NCBI GenBank assembly: GCA_002347475.1
Contig: DDXI01000157.1
Coordinates: forward strand, 1 to 20,468
Direction: 5' to 3'
DNA: 20,468 bases
From: Peptococcaceae bacterium UBA2264
GTDB lineage: Bacteria; Bacillota; Desulfitobacteriia; Desulfitobacteriales; Desulfitobacteriaceae
Notes under the pieces: generated by a model
What the model was told of the DNA's origin: nothing
The model's database searches: none
The model's input: only the letters and a program-made list of their open reading frames with translations
Translations under genes and position numbers: made by a program
Part shown: positions 1 to 7,736 of the stretch, in pieces
Position numbering within the stretch: the first letter of the stretch is position 1
Layout of the letters: each line of letters starts with the position of its first letter

Positions 1-1941
1 GTTAGCTTTAATCAATCCTGTTATTACATCTACAGAAGGGCGTTGCGTAGCAACAATGAGATGTATGCCTGCCGCCCGGGCCATCTGGGCAATACGACAA
101 ATCGCATCCTCTACTTCCCCAGGGCAAACCATCATCAGATCAGCTAATTCATCGATAATTACTACGACATAGGGCAATGAGGCATAATCATGCTCTTTGT
201 CCTGCGTCCGCAGAATATTATAGCGAACAATATCCCGCACCCCCGCAGCGGCAAACAATTCATAACGGGTCTCCATTTCCGTGACTATCCATTTCAAAGC
301 ACCCGCTGCTTTCTTGGGATCTGTAACAACCGGAGCAATAAGATGAGGAATACCATTATAATTTGTCAGTTCCACCATTTTGGGATCAACCAGTAATAAT
401 TTGACCTCATCCGGTCGGGATCTAAAAAGTATGCTGTGGATGATCGTATTAATACAAACAGATTTACCTGAGCCGGTTGCCCCGGCAATTAACAGATGGG
501 GCATTTGAGTAAGATCCGCAATAACAGAGGTTCCACTTATATCTTTGCCTAAAGCCAAAGATATTTTAGCGGCAGAGTTTTTAAATTCGGCTGATTCTAT
601 AACTTCCCGAAATTGCACAGCTGCAACTATCTTATTGGGAACCTCAATTCCCACGACTGATTTTCCGGGAACAGGAGCCTCAATACGCACATTAGTAGCA
701 GCCAGACCCAGGGCAATATCATCTGAAAGATTTGTTATTTTACTAACTTTGACTCCTGCTGCGGGCTGAGCTTCATAACGGGTAATTGAAGGACCTTGGG
801 TGACCTGAGTAACTTTAACTTTCACACCAAAACTAGCCAATGTTTCTTCCAGTTTTTTGACATTATCTGCTAAATCTTTATTCAGCCGCTGGTTATTTAC
901 TTTGAGTGATTTCTGCAGCAAGGAAGATGAAGGCAGTATATAGCTGTCCGACTCCTGAACTTGACGGGAAACCGGAGTGCCTGTTAATTTTTTTGTTCTG
1001 GCTGCGGCAGGTTGAGTTGCCCCTTCCAACCCAACCTGTCGGGTATCCGGCCGATATTTCTGCCTTTCTGCTTTCTGGCTTATTTCTGCTCCAACAGCAA
1101 TATCCGAATCTGTTTCCCAAGCGCTATTCTCATCTGCTTGAGCATTAAGCCCCATAGTGTGAATAACTAAAGGTCTTTCGGTCAGATCACCGCTGACATA
1201 ACCGTTGGCCTCTTCGACATGATCAGGACAGAACTGCCTTTTGTTGTTATTTTTGTCCATATTATCGTTTATGGCCGGGGAAATTGCTGAAATATCCCTT
1301 TTGTTGTTTGCCGTAGTCAAAGTTTCAGTTTCCAAACGGTCCGGGAAAATCGCAATAAAATCAGAGATTTGATTTTTAAACCAGCCAATGATTTTTTTAC
1401 CTGCCTCAGAAGTTTCATGCAGGCTGTCAATTAAAGAACGATTAAGAATTATAAGTATGCTAATGAGGGCACCCATACCCAGAATCACGTAGCTTCCGGA
1501 TAATCCGACTGTGTTTATCAGCATCAGTACCAGACCTGCGCCAATGACTCCTCCACCGTGCCCCCTCAAACCTTCACGCCACAGTTCCTCTGAAGTCAAA
1601 AACCCCGCACCGGGTAAACGCAGCTGAAGGTATCCCAAAAACATCAGCCACAGCAGGATGAGTCCGCCAACCCGCCAACCCAATCTGAAACTTTTTCGTT
1701 TCATAAGGTATATTCCCCAGGCAGCAATCATCAACAACAACCAGACTTTCCCGCCACCGCTGATCATAAGCAAGCCAGCTGCTATTTTTTCCCCAAATAT
1801 TCCGTTTTCTTCAGTATAAACAGCTGCTAATCCTAAACAAGCCATGCCAACAATAAAAATACCGGCTATTTCCTGGCGCAGCACTCGTTTGAAATTATCA
1901 ACTTTTGTCTTTGTTTTTCTACGAACCTTACGCTTAGCCAC
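1..1941 (-). CDS. ftsK: FtsK/SpoIIIE-family DNA translocase, N-terminal 647 codons (3' end outside window)
   Basis: ATP-driven double-stranded DNA pump of the septum or spore septum that clears chromosomal DNA into the proper compartment. The frame is open from a GTG at 1941 to base 1, so the gene is cut by the window edge and lacks the end of the motor and any C-terminal gamma domain. Visible order: basic N-terminus (MAKRKVRRKTK), four or five hydrophobic segments between about residues 24 and 166, a hydrophilic low-similarity linker to about residue 320, then the motor domain. Walker A is GATGSGKS with the lysine at residue 493, and Walker B is VVVIIDELADLMM near residue 590. The GTG start is chosen because GGAGG lies 9 nt upstream (1951-1955); the ATG inside that spacer is in another frame and too close to the site. 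It has its own region downstream of a terminator, so it is probably transcribed separately from the PAP2 gene. Whether it is FtsK or SpoIIIE cannot be told from this part. Confidence 0.95.
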   Translation of the reverse strand, partial: MAKRKVRRKTKTKVDNFKRVLRQEIAGIFIVGMACLGLAAVYTEENGIFGEKIAAGLLMISGGGKVWLLLMIAAWGIYLMKRKSFRLGWRVGGLILLWLMFLGYLQLRLPGAGFLTSEELWREGLRGHGGGVIGAGLVLMLINTVGLSGSYVILGMGALISILIILNRSLIDSLHETSEAGKKIIGWFKNQISDFIAIFPDRLETETLTTANNKRDISAISPAINDNMDKNNNKRQFCPDHVEEANGYVSGDLTERPLVIHTMGLNAQADENSAWETDSDIAVGAEISQKAERQKYRPDTRQVGLEGATQPAAARTKKLTGTPVSRQVQESDSYILPSSSLLQKSLKVNNQRLNKDLADNVKKLEETLASFGVKVKVTQVTQGPSITRYEAQPAAGVKVSKITNLSDDIALGLAATNVRIEAPVPGKSVVGIEVPNKIVAAVQFREVIESAEFKNSAAKISLALGKDISGTSVIADLTQMPHLLIAGATGSGKSVCINTIIHSILFRSRPDEVKLLLVDPKMVELTNYNGIPHLIAPVVTDPKKAAGALKWIVTEMETRYELFAAAGVRDIVRYNILRTQDKEHDYASLPYVVVIIDELADLMMVCPGEVEDAICRIAQMARAAGIHLIVATQRPSVDVITGLIKAN

Positions 1942-1980
1942 AAACTCATTCCTCCGATTATTTGAACCGATTACCCCAGG

Positions 1981-1986
1981 ATTATA
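1981..1986 (-). promoter_or_regulatory. Putative -10 element upstream of ftsK
   Basis: A perfect TATAAT reads on the minus strand 39 nt upstream of the GTG start. No good -35 hexamer sits 16-18 nt further upstream, so this is a weak prediction. A separate promoter is expected, because an intrinsic terminator closes the preceding gene at 2098-2118. Confidence 0.35.
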
Positions 1987-2022
1987 TCTTGACATATACT
2001 TAATTTTCTCACATAGCCCAGC

Positions 2023-2059
2023 TCTCTGGATTCCACAGCAATTGCCCGGAATCCTTTTT
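2023..2059 (-). repeat. Inverted repeat in the ftsK upstream region
   Basis: Minus-strand GGATTCC and GGAATCC form perfect 7-bp arms around a 13-nt loop. No T-tract follows, so it is not a normal intrinsic terminator. It lies between the terminator of the PAP2 gene and the putative -10 of ftsK. Its role is unknown; it may be chance. Confidence 0.3.
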
Positions 2060-2097
2060 CAGCAATCAGACCCTTCGGAGCTCAGTCTCAGAACATT

Positions 2098-2118
2098 AAA
2101 AAGCGGCTAAAGGCCGCT
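2098..2118 (-). terminator. Intrinsic terminator after the PAP2 gene
   Basis: On the minus strand AGCGGC pairs with GCCGCT around a 5-nt loop (CTTTA) and is followed directly by TTTTT. It lies about 95 nt after the PAP2 stop codon and separates that transcript from ftsK. Confidence 0.75.
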
Positions 2119-2213
2119 AATCTGTATGATATTGATAATTTTCTCTTCAATTTATTTCTACTTGAAAATTTCCAGGTAAAAATTATAATTGCTGACCACA
2201 GCGTATCACAGAC

Positions 2214-3200
2214 CTAAGCCGCGAGAGATGAATCGTTGACAGAGCCAGCAGATTTTTGCCGCCCCCATCTTTTGGCAATAAAATTGATTATCACATCACC
2301 CAGCTTTACCGTGACTATAGCCAGCAATATACCGGCGATAACATCTATCACCCAATGAATCTCCAGATATAGGGTTGAGAAAATGATAGCCAGACAGAAT
2401 AACGACCATGTCCAGCGAAACAAGCGATCTTTTTCCCGCCAAGCCAAAAGAAGCATGGCAAAAGCTACCGAAGTATGCATGGAAGGAAAACAATTCACAA
2501 CCACTACCGCAGCATCAGCAGCAGAAAGAAGACGGGCCATTCCATCTGGATGTCCCAAAATATACCAGACTTCTTTCACATTTATAGTCAGATAAAAGGG
2601 GAATATCAATATAAATTGTAAAACATGGGCCGAGAGACAGTAACGAATCATTTTTAAGGAATCTTTAGCAAAAAACGAACGAATAACCGGAATCAGTACC
2701 GGCAAAGTAAAACCATTAGCATAGATCCAACGAAAGAAGCCGGTTAACCAAGGTGTTTGGACAATCCGGAACATCCAGCCATCATTACCGGGCAAAGCCA
2801 GAAATAAATTGTTTAAATCTAAAATATGGGCTTTAACTCCTAATTGCCAATAAACGATCTCATTCCAGATGGGCGGGAAGTATTGCCACATTAAGATTGG
2901 AAACAACAACAAAGGAATCCCCACCCCTAAAAAACGCTGCCAGGGAATAAACTTGGTATCATATTGCAAACCCCAAAAAGCTGCTGCCAGCAGCAGGTAA
3001 GAATAATAGGCTGAACGGTTGGGATTAAGCAACAGAAACAATATAATGGCTATTGAGCAGATTTGCATACTGCGAGTTCGGATTATACTGCAACAAAACT
3101 CAATTACAGATTTTAGAACTATGCTGACAGTCGGCCGGGAAATAGTATCGGCTATCGGCTGGGAAATAGTCCTGGGTACTGAACCGGGCACTGAATCCAT
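2214..3200 (-). CDS. PAP2-family integral membrane phosphatase or phosphotransferase
   Basis: A multi-pass membrane protein of 328 residues with a PAP2 (type 2 phosphatidic acid phosphatase) core in its C-terminal half. The active-site histidine motif is CFPSMHTS near residue 240, and the second motif is LEIHWVIDV near residue 283, with His and Asp in the expected HxxxD spacing. The first canonical motif (KxxxxxxRP) is not obvious, as in AUR1-like or PAP2_3 branches, so the substrate (lipid phosphate, undecaprenyl pyrophosphate or a phosphoinositol-type head group) cannot be assigned. An ATG at 3233 would add 11 residues, but AAGGAG at 3208-3213 sits 7 nt before the ATG at 3200, which I take as the start. 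The gene has its own promoter and terminator and no functional partner beside it. An 8-residue N-terminal duplication (TISQPIAD / TISRPTVS) lies before the first hydrophobic segment. Confidence 0.85.
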   Translation of the reverse strand: MDSVPGSVPRTISQPIADTISRPTVSIVLKSVIEFCCSIIRTRSMQICSIAIILFLLLNPNRSAYYSYLLLAAAFWGLQYDTKFIPWQRFLGVGIPLLLFPILMWQYFPPIWNEIVYWQLGVKAHILDLNNLFLALPGNDGWMFRIVQTPWLTGFFRWIYANGFTLPVLIPVIRSFFAKDSLKMIRYCLSAHVLQFILIFPFYLTINVKEVWYILGHPDGMARLLSAADAAVVVVNCFPSMHTSVAFAMLLLAWREKDRLFRWTWSLFCLAIIFSTLYLEIHWVIDVIAGILLAIVTVKLGDVIINFIAKRWGRQKSAGSVNDSSLAA

Positions 3201-3207
3201 TAATCTG

Positions 3208-3213
3208 CTCCTT
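3208..3213 (-). promoter_or_regulatory. Ribosome binding site that sets the PAP2 start at 3200
   Basis: AAGGAG on the minus strand with a 7-nt spacer to the ATG at 3200. The upstream in-frame ATG at 3233 has no comparable site before it. Confidence 0.75.
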
Positions 3214-3278
3214 TCTGATATCAGAACACCCATACAGACATTGGCTGAAAAACCAAATCAATATTCTTCTAAACTGAT

Positions 3279-3307
3279 ATTGTACCAGCAACTGTAAATT
3301 TTGGCAA
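3279..3307 (-). promoter_or_regulatory. Promoter of the PAP2 gene
   Basis: Minus strand TTGCCA (3302-3307), a spacer of exactly 17 nt, then TACAAT (3279-3284), preceded by TGG as in an extended -10. This is a good vegetative (sigma-A type) promoter in the gap after proA, giving a leader of about 70 nt. Confidence 0.7.
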
Positions 3308-3329
3308 TAAGTATTATAAGCATATAAAT

Positions 3330-4583
3330 TTATTGAACTATTTGGCCTTCACCATAAATCATATATTTGATTGTAGTCAATTCTCTCAAGCCCATAGGTC
3401 CCCGGGCATGGAGTTTTTGAGTACTGATCCCAATTTCAGCACCAAAACCAAATCTCCCGCCATCCGTAAACCTGGTTGAGGCATTCACATAAACAGCAGC
3501 TGCATCAACTTCATTTAAAAATCGCTGCGCACTCCCGTAACTTTCCGTAATAATGGTTTCCGAGTGTTTAGTGCTGTATTTATAGATATGGTCCAGGGCT
3601 TCGTTTAAATCTTTAACTACCCTGACGCTGAGAATCAAATCAAGATATTCTGTGGCCCAGTCTTCCTCCACAGCTGGATGAGCAAAAGACAAGGCAGCAC
3701 AAGTTTGGGGACAGCCTCGGATTTCTACATTATGTCTTCTTAATTCTTCTCCAATTAAAGGCAGAAATTCAGCTGCAACAGCTTTATCAACCAGAAGTGT
3801 TTCCAATGCATTGCAGACCCCCGGTCTGTTGGTCTTGGAATTAATTATTATCGGAATAGCTTTGCTGAAGTCAGCCGCCTTATCTACATAAGCATGACAT
3901 ACTCCTGTACCTGTTTCAATGACAGGCACAGTTGAATTCTGGACCACTGTCTGAATCAGTCCTGCTCCGCCCCGCGGAATAACCACATCAACATAAGCAT
4001 TCATTTGTAAGAGCTGCTGGACATATTTGTGGTCAGTCTGTGTAATAAGCTGAATAACTCCCTGGGGCATGCCATTTTCTTCAGCCGCCGCCGCAATTAC
4101 CCTAACTAATACTTTATTGCTTTCGATAGCTTCCGACCCGCCTCTCAGGATAACTGCATTTCCGGATTTCAGGCAAAGTCCTGCCGCATCAACTGTAACA
4201 TTGGGCCGGGCCTCATAAATCATAGCAACTACACCCAAAGGCACACGCATGCGCTGAATTCTTAATCCATTGGGTCTGGTCCAAAACTCTCCCTCTCCTG
4301 TAGGGTCAGGTAAATTAACAACTTCGAGCAAAGCATCACTGATCTCCCTTATACCCTGGGAAGTCAAACACAAACGGTTGACCAAACTGCTTTTCAAACC
4401 TTTAGCCAGTGCTTTTTCGACATCAAGCTTATTAGCTTCTATAATTTCATTTTCATGAGCTAACAGGGCTTCAGCCATTGCTGCCAGAGCCCTGTTTTTC
4501 TCAGCAGTTCCCATAAAGGCCAATTTTCTGGCAGCTTGTTTAGCCCTTTGTCCCAGTATAATCAAATCCTGATGAAAATCCAT
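3330..4583 (-). CDS. proA: Gamma-glutamyl phosphate reductase (glutamate-5-semialdehyde dehydrogenase)
   Basis: Second step of proline synthesis: NADPH-dependent reduction of gamma-glutamyl phosphate to glutamate-5-semialdehyde in the cytoplasm. From the ATG at 4583 the protein is 417 residues, the usual length of the family. An upstream in-frame ATG at 4652 would add 23 residues of poor family fit (MLKHQQKIKI...). GGAGG at 4590-4594, 6 nt before 4583, decides the start. The catalytic cysteine lies in NRPGVCNALETLL at residue 257. Other conserved stretches are MIYEARPNVTVDAAGL, VILRGGSEA and RFGFGAEIGIS near the C-terminus. It follows proB after 138 nt in the same direction, the usual proBA pair, but a weak promoter may lie in that gap. 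Confidence 0.97.
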   Translation of the reverse strand: MDFHQDLIILGQRAKQAARKLAFMGTAEKNRALAAMAEALLAHENEIIEANKLDVEKALAKGLKSSLVNRLCLTSQGIREISDALLEVVNLPDPTGEGEFWTRPNGLRIQRMRVPLGVVAMIYEARPNVTVDAAGLCLKSGNAVILRGGSEAIESNKVLVRVIAAAAEENGMPQGVIQLITQTDHKYVQQLLQMNAYVDVVIPRGGAGLIQTVVQNSTVPVIETGTGVCHAYVDKAADFSKAIPIIINSKTNRPGVCNALETLLVDKAVAAEFLPLIGEELRRHNVEIRGCPQTCAALSFAHPAVEEDWATEYLDLILSVRVVKDLNEALDHIYKYSTKHSETIITESYGSAQRFLNEVDAAAVYVNASTRFTDGGRFGFGAEIGISTQKLHARGPMGLRELTTIKYMIYGEGQIVQ

Positions 4584-4682
4584 GAATTTCCTCCATTCTT
4601 CCGGAATAAGCTTAATCCTAATAATTTTTATTTTCTGCTGGTGCTTAAGCAACTATGGTGGTCTATACTGCAACCAAGAATA

Positions 4683-4712
4683 ATTATATAAAGAAAACCC
4701 TGTTTTCGACAA
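4683..4712 (-). promoter_or_regulatory. Possible promoter of proA, overlapping a small hairpin
   Basis: Minus strand TTGTCG (4707-4712), an 18-nt spacer, then TATAAT (4683-4688). The spacer contains GAAAAC-AGG-GTTTTC followed by TTT, which could also be a weak proB terminator. Either reading would partly uncouple proA from proB. Confidence 0.4.
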
Positions 4713-4721
4713 GTCTATCGT

Positions 4722-5849
4722 CTAAATCAAATCAGAATCACACATAAGGGTCATATTGTCCCTGTGAACTACTTCTTCTGCTTCTAAATCCGGAATTAAT
4801 TCCAGCATTTCTTTGGAATGCAGCCCCAGTACTTCCTGTAATTCTCCGCTGCTGAGTTCTGCCAAACCCCTGGCAATTTCCTGTCCTTTGGTATTGGCTA
4901 TACAAACCAGTTCTTTTCTTTCCCAGGAACCCTTTACTCCGATTATTCCTTTAGGCAGTAAACTCTTGCCCTCGTTTACTAAAGCGTCTGCTGCTCCGTC
5001 ATCAATGATAATTGTTCCTTCCGATAAACCGGCATAGGCAATCCAACGTTTTCGCCCTGCCAACCCCCGCTTCATAGGGACAAAATATGTTCCGTAAGGG
5101 TGAAGTCCTTCAGGAATGCGCAGCATTTCTTCCATGCGGGCAGAATTCAGCAGCATCATCCCGATACCAAAACGGGTAGCCACCCTGGCAGCCTGCAGTT
5201 TCGTAGCCATACCCCCGGTTCCGATATCAGAACCAGCCCCGCCCACAGCAGATTCATATTTGGTAATATCTTCGACTTCCTCAACCAGTTGTGCTGAGGG
5301 ATCATCCTTGGGATCAGAGGTATAAAGGCCATCTACATCAGTCAGAATAATTAAAAGATCGGCATGGACCAATCCAGCAACCAAAGCAGATAAGCGATCA
5401 TTATCACCAAAACAAAGCTCTTCTACGGCCACAGAGTCGTTTTCATTAATAATGGGAATGACCTGTAAGCGGAGAAGTTTTTCAATAGTATTACGGACAT
5501 TACGATACCGCACCGGATCAGCCAGATCTGACCGGGTTAAAAGGATCTGGGCGCTAGTTAAATTATGAGTATTAAAGTATTGGGCATACTTGCCGATCAG
5601 TAAACCCTGCCCCACAGCTGCCAGGGCCTGTTTGGCGGAAACGCCCCGCGGCCTGGTAGTAAGGTGCAGCTGCCCCATCCCAGCTGCCACTGCTCCGGAA
5701 CTCACAAGAATACATTCTATTCCCTGCTTATATAAATCAACTATCACGCTGACTATTTTAGAAATTGCAGTTTCGTCCAGACCGCCTGCCAATTGATTCA
5801 AACTGCTGCTGCCAATTTTTAATACTATTCTGTGGATTTCTCCGTTCAC
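4722..5849 (-). CDS. proB: Glutamate 5-kinase with C-terminal PUA domain
   Basis: First and usually feedback-controlled step of proline synthesis: ATP-dependent phosphorylation of glutamate to gamma-glutamyl phosphate, handed to ProA. The 375-residue length matches the two-domain form. The amino acid kinase domain starts with KIGSSSL at residues 11-17 and continues through SSGAVAAGMG, INENDSVAVEEL, FGDNDRLSALVAG and LTDVDGLYTSDP. The last 100 or so residues match the PUA domain found in many bacterial ProB. The start is a GTG at 5849, with a purine-rich AAGGGAAG about 10 nt upstream. The extended -10 promoter at 5883-5888 gives a very short leader, so no long leader regulator such as a T-box is expected. 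Confidence 0.96.
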   Translation of the reverse strand: MNGEIHRIVLKIGSSSLNQLAGGLDETAISKIVSVIVDLYKQGIECILVSSGAVAAGMGQLHLTTRPRGVSAKQALAAVGQGLLIGKYAQYFNTHNLTSAQILLTRSDLADPVRYRNVRNTIEKLLRLQVIPIINENDSVAVEELCFGDNDRLSALVAGLVHADLLIILTDVDGLYTSDPKDDPSAQLVEEVEDITKYESAVGGAGSDIGTGGMATKLQAARVATRFGIGMMLLNSARMEEMLRIPEGLHPYGTYFVPMKRGLAGRKRWIAYAGLSEGTIIIDDGAADALVNEGKSLLPKGIIGVKGSWERKELVCIANTKGQEIARGLAELSSGELQEVLGLHSKEMLELIPDLEAEEVVHRDNMTLMCDSDLI

Positions 5850-5882
5850 CCGGTATACTTCCCTTCTGTTCAGCTAAACTTT

Positions 5883-5888
5883 ATTATA
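5883..5888 (-). promoter_or_regulatory. Extended -10 promoter of proB
   Basis: Minus strand TGGTATAAT, that is an extended -10 (TGnTATAAT), 33 nt before the proB GTG. The best -35 candidate is TTCACT about 16 nt upstream, a weak match to TTGACA, which is common for extended -10 promoters. Confidence 0.6.
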
Positions 5889-5999
5889 CCACGTACCTGT
5901 GGTTAGTGAAGGGCATCCCTGCCAAATAAACAAGCCATACTGGCAATCAAGCCCTGCCAGTGCAGGAACAGACTTGATAATACTATGTGCTCTGGAATC

Positions 6000-6061
6000 T
6001 GCCTTGCGCCATTACTAAATGAACATAATAACACAATGTGAATGAATTGAGGCACAAGGCA
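6000..6061 (-). repeat. 11-bp inverted repeat with a 40-nt loop upstream of proB
   Basis: Arms 6000-6010 and 6051-6061 pair over 11 positions with one mismatch. In minus-strand RNA that mismatch is a G-U pair, so the stem is unbroken there. The loop is AT-rich. It lies after the leu terminator and before the proB promoter, so it would be transcribed only by readthrough or from an unseen start. Confidence 0.45.
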
Positions 6062-6074
6062 ATTAGCTCTCAAT

Positions 6075-6127
6075 AAAAAAGAGATGCCCCCCTGAACTAT
6101 TCCGGTTCAGAAATTTGGGACATCCCC
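6075..6127 (-). terminator. Intrinsic terminator of the ilv-leu cluster
   Basis: On the minus strand GATGTCCC pairs with GGGGGCATC, enclosing an inner hairpin CTGAAC-CGGAATA-GTTCAG, and is followed by TTTTTT (6075-6080). It lies 45-95 nt after the leuB stop codon. The nested stem and U-run make it a strong terminator that separates leuB from proB. Confidence 0.85.
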
Positions 6128-6129
6128 TC

Positions 6130-6156
6130 CTCCGGAACTGCCTGAAACAGCCGGAG
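6130..6156 (-). repeat. Hairpin between leuB stop and terminator
   Basis: CTCCGG and CCGGAG form 6-bp arms, and an inner CTG/CAG pair extends the stem. It has no U-run of its own. It sits directly before the main terminator on the transcript and may protect the 3' end from exonucleases. Confidence 0.45.
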
Positions 6157-6171
6157 ATTAATACTTAAGCA

Positions 6172-7254
6172 TCAGCAATAGGGCATAGGTTCTTGCTCCA
6201 GAGCCTCTAAGACAGCGTCTCCCATTTCACTGGTACTTAGAATACGCTCTCCCGGTTTTGCCAAATCTGCCGTCCTTAAACCCTTTTCCAGAACTTTTTC
6301 AACAGCGTTTTCAATCAGCTTGGCCTTATCTTCCAAACCAAAAGTGCTGCGCAGCATCAGCGCGGCAGAAAGAATAGTTGCTAAGGGATTAGCAAGATTT
6401 TTCCCGGCAATGTCGGGGGCAGACCCATGAGCAGGCTCATAAAGACCTTTCCGTCCGTTTAAACTGGCTGAAGCCAACATACCAATTGAGCCTCCAAGCA
6501 TGGAAGCCAAATCTGTCAGGATATCCCCGAACATATTCTCGGTTACAATAACATCAAATTGTTCAGGATACCGTACAAGCTGCATAGCAGCATTATCCAC
6601 ATACATATGGCTAAGCTCAACATCCGGATATTCTTTGGCCAAATCCGCAGTTATTTCCCGCCAAAAGCGCGAGGACTCCAGGACATTGGCTTTATCAACC
6701 GAACATAATTTTTTTCTTCTTAGCTGAGCTGTCTGAAATCCCAAACGCACAATGCGCCGGATCTCTTCATCAGAGTAAATCAAAGTGTCAAAAGCCGAGG
6801 GAGGATTGTCTATGCGGCCTTTTTGCCCAAAATATAAACCTCCGGTCAGCTCACGAATAACAACCATATCCACATTTTGGATTACTTCCGGTTTCAAGGT
6901 TGAGGAAGAAATCAGGGCCGGAAAAATGCGGATCGGGCGAATATTGGCGTATAAGCCCAAAGCCTTGCGCAAAGGCAGCAAGCCGGCCATTTCCGGACGC
7001 TCTGCCGCCGGCAGAGTATCCCATTTCGGGCCGCCCATAGCACCCAGTAATATAGCCTCGGCCTCCTGACAAGCCTGCAGTGTCTCTGGGGGCAAAGCAT
7101 GTCCCCGGGCATCTATCGCCGCGCCGCCAACCAAATGTTCTTCATATTCCAACTTGACAGGACTGTCTGCCATGACTGCCTGCAAAATCCGCAAGGCTTG
7201 CGGCACAATTTCCTGTCCTATGCCATCACCCGGTAAAACTACAACTTTAGCCAT
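6172..7254 (-). CDS. leuB: 3-isopropylmalate dehydrogenase
   Basis: Third leucine-specific enzyme: NAD-dependent oxidation and decarboxylation of 3-isopropylmalate to 2-ketoisocaproate in the cytoplasm. The 360 residues from the ATG at 7254 match the family. MAKVVVLPGDGIGQEIVP is the typical N-terminus. RELTGGLYFGQKGR, VDKANVLESSRFWR, DNAAMQLVRYPEQFDVIVTE, GDILTDLASMLGGSIGM and EPAHGSAPDIAGKN mark substrate-, metal- and NAD-binding parts. An upstream in-frame ATG at 7290 lies inside leuD and adds poor sequence; GGGAGGAG just before 7254 settles the start. The start overlaps the leuD 3' end by 8 nt, which points to translational coupling. It is the last gene of the cluster. Confidence 0.97.
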   Translation of the reverse strand: MAKVVVLPGDGIGQEIVPQALRILQAVMADSPVKLEYEEHLVGGAAIDARGHALPPETLQACQEAEAILLGAMGGPKWDTLPAAERPEMAGLLPLRKALGLYANIRPIRIFPALISSSTLKPEVIQNVDMVVIRELTGGLYFGQKGRIDNPPSAFDTLIYSDEEIRRIVRLGFQTAQLRRKKLCSVDKANVLESSRFWREITADLAKEYPDVELSHMYVDNAAMQLVRYPEQFDVIVTENMFGDILTDLASMLGGSIGMLASASLNGRKGLYEPAHGSAPDIAGKNLANPLATILSAALMLRSTFGLEDKAKLIENAVEKVLEKGLRTADLAKPGERILSTSEMGDAVLEALEQEPMPYC

Positions 7255-7735
7255 TTTTTCTCCTCCCCCGCACGTATGGAGCCAAACCACCGGCTTTAAT
7301 TAATTCCTGCATAAAAGGAGGAAATGGCCGGGCCTGAAAGAAGGTTTTTTTTGTCAGATTGTTGATTTGCCCGCTGTTTAAATCTACCGTAACCTCATCT
7401 CCTGCGTCTATGCCGGCCACCGCTTCCGGGCATTCCAAAATCGGCATCCCAATATTCAGGGCATTCCTGTAAAAAATCCTGGCAAATGATTCAGCAATTA
7501 CTACCTCGATCCCACAGGCTTTGATGGCTATCGGGGCATGTTCGCGCGAAGAACCACAGCCAAAGTTTTTCCCGGCTACCAGAACATCTCCGGCTTTAAC
7601 ATTAGGCGCAAAATTAAGATCCCCGTCTTCCATGCAGTGGGCCGCAAGATGCTGCGGATCGGATTTATTGAGATAGCGAGCCGGTATGATTACATCTGTA
7701 TCAACATCATGACCAAACTTCCATGCCTTACCCAT
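7247..7735 (-). CDS. leuD: 3-isopropylmalate dehydratase small subunit
   Basis: Small (swivel-domain) subunit of isopropylmalate isomerase, which with LeuC converts 2- to 3-isopropylmalate. At 162 residues it is the short type seen in archaea and many Clostridia, not the roughly 200-residue enterobacterial type. Family marks are VDTDVIIPARYL near residue 12, HCMED, VLVAGKNFGCGSSREHAP and AESFARIFYRNALNIGMP. It starts one base after the leuC stop, with GGAGG inside the leuC end 9 nt upstream, so translation is coupled. It overlaps leuB by 8 nt. Confidence 0.96.
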   Translation of the reverse strand: MGKAWKFGHDVDTDVIIPARYLNKSDPQHLAAHCMEDGDLNFAPNVKAGDVLVAGKNFGCGSSREHAPIAIKACGIEVVIAESFARIFYRNALNIGMPILECPEAVAGIDAGDEVTVDLNSGQINNLTKKTFFQARPFPPFMQELIKAGGLAPYVRGRRKNG

Positions 7736-7736
7736 C

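Larger units (their letters stand above)
5850..6171. other. Gene-free stretch between leuB and proB
   Basis: This 322-base gap holds the leu-cluster terminator (6075-6127), an extra hairpin beside it (6130-6156), a long-loop inverted repeat (6000-6061), a smaller hairpin with 7-bp arms ACTGGCA and TGCCAGT (5939-5961), and the proB promoter (5883-5888). I found no open reading frame of note and no T-box consensus. Confidence 0.6.

Noticed and set aside
2296..2493. Open frames antisense to, or in other frames of, PAP2, leu, ilv and hom genes
   Set aside because: They overlap well-supported genes, lack ribosome sites and family similarity, and follow from the codon pattern of the real genes. 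The same holds for similar frames through the window.
3201..3233. PAP2 start at the upstream ATG (3233)
   Set aside because: There is no Shine-Dalgarno before it, while AAGGAG lies 7 nt before the ATG at 3200.
4584..4652. ProA start at the upstream ATG (4652)
   Set aside because: It would give a 440-residue protein with a basic extension not typical of ProA. The ATG at 4583 has GGAGG 6 nt upstream and gives 417 residues.
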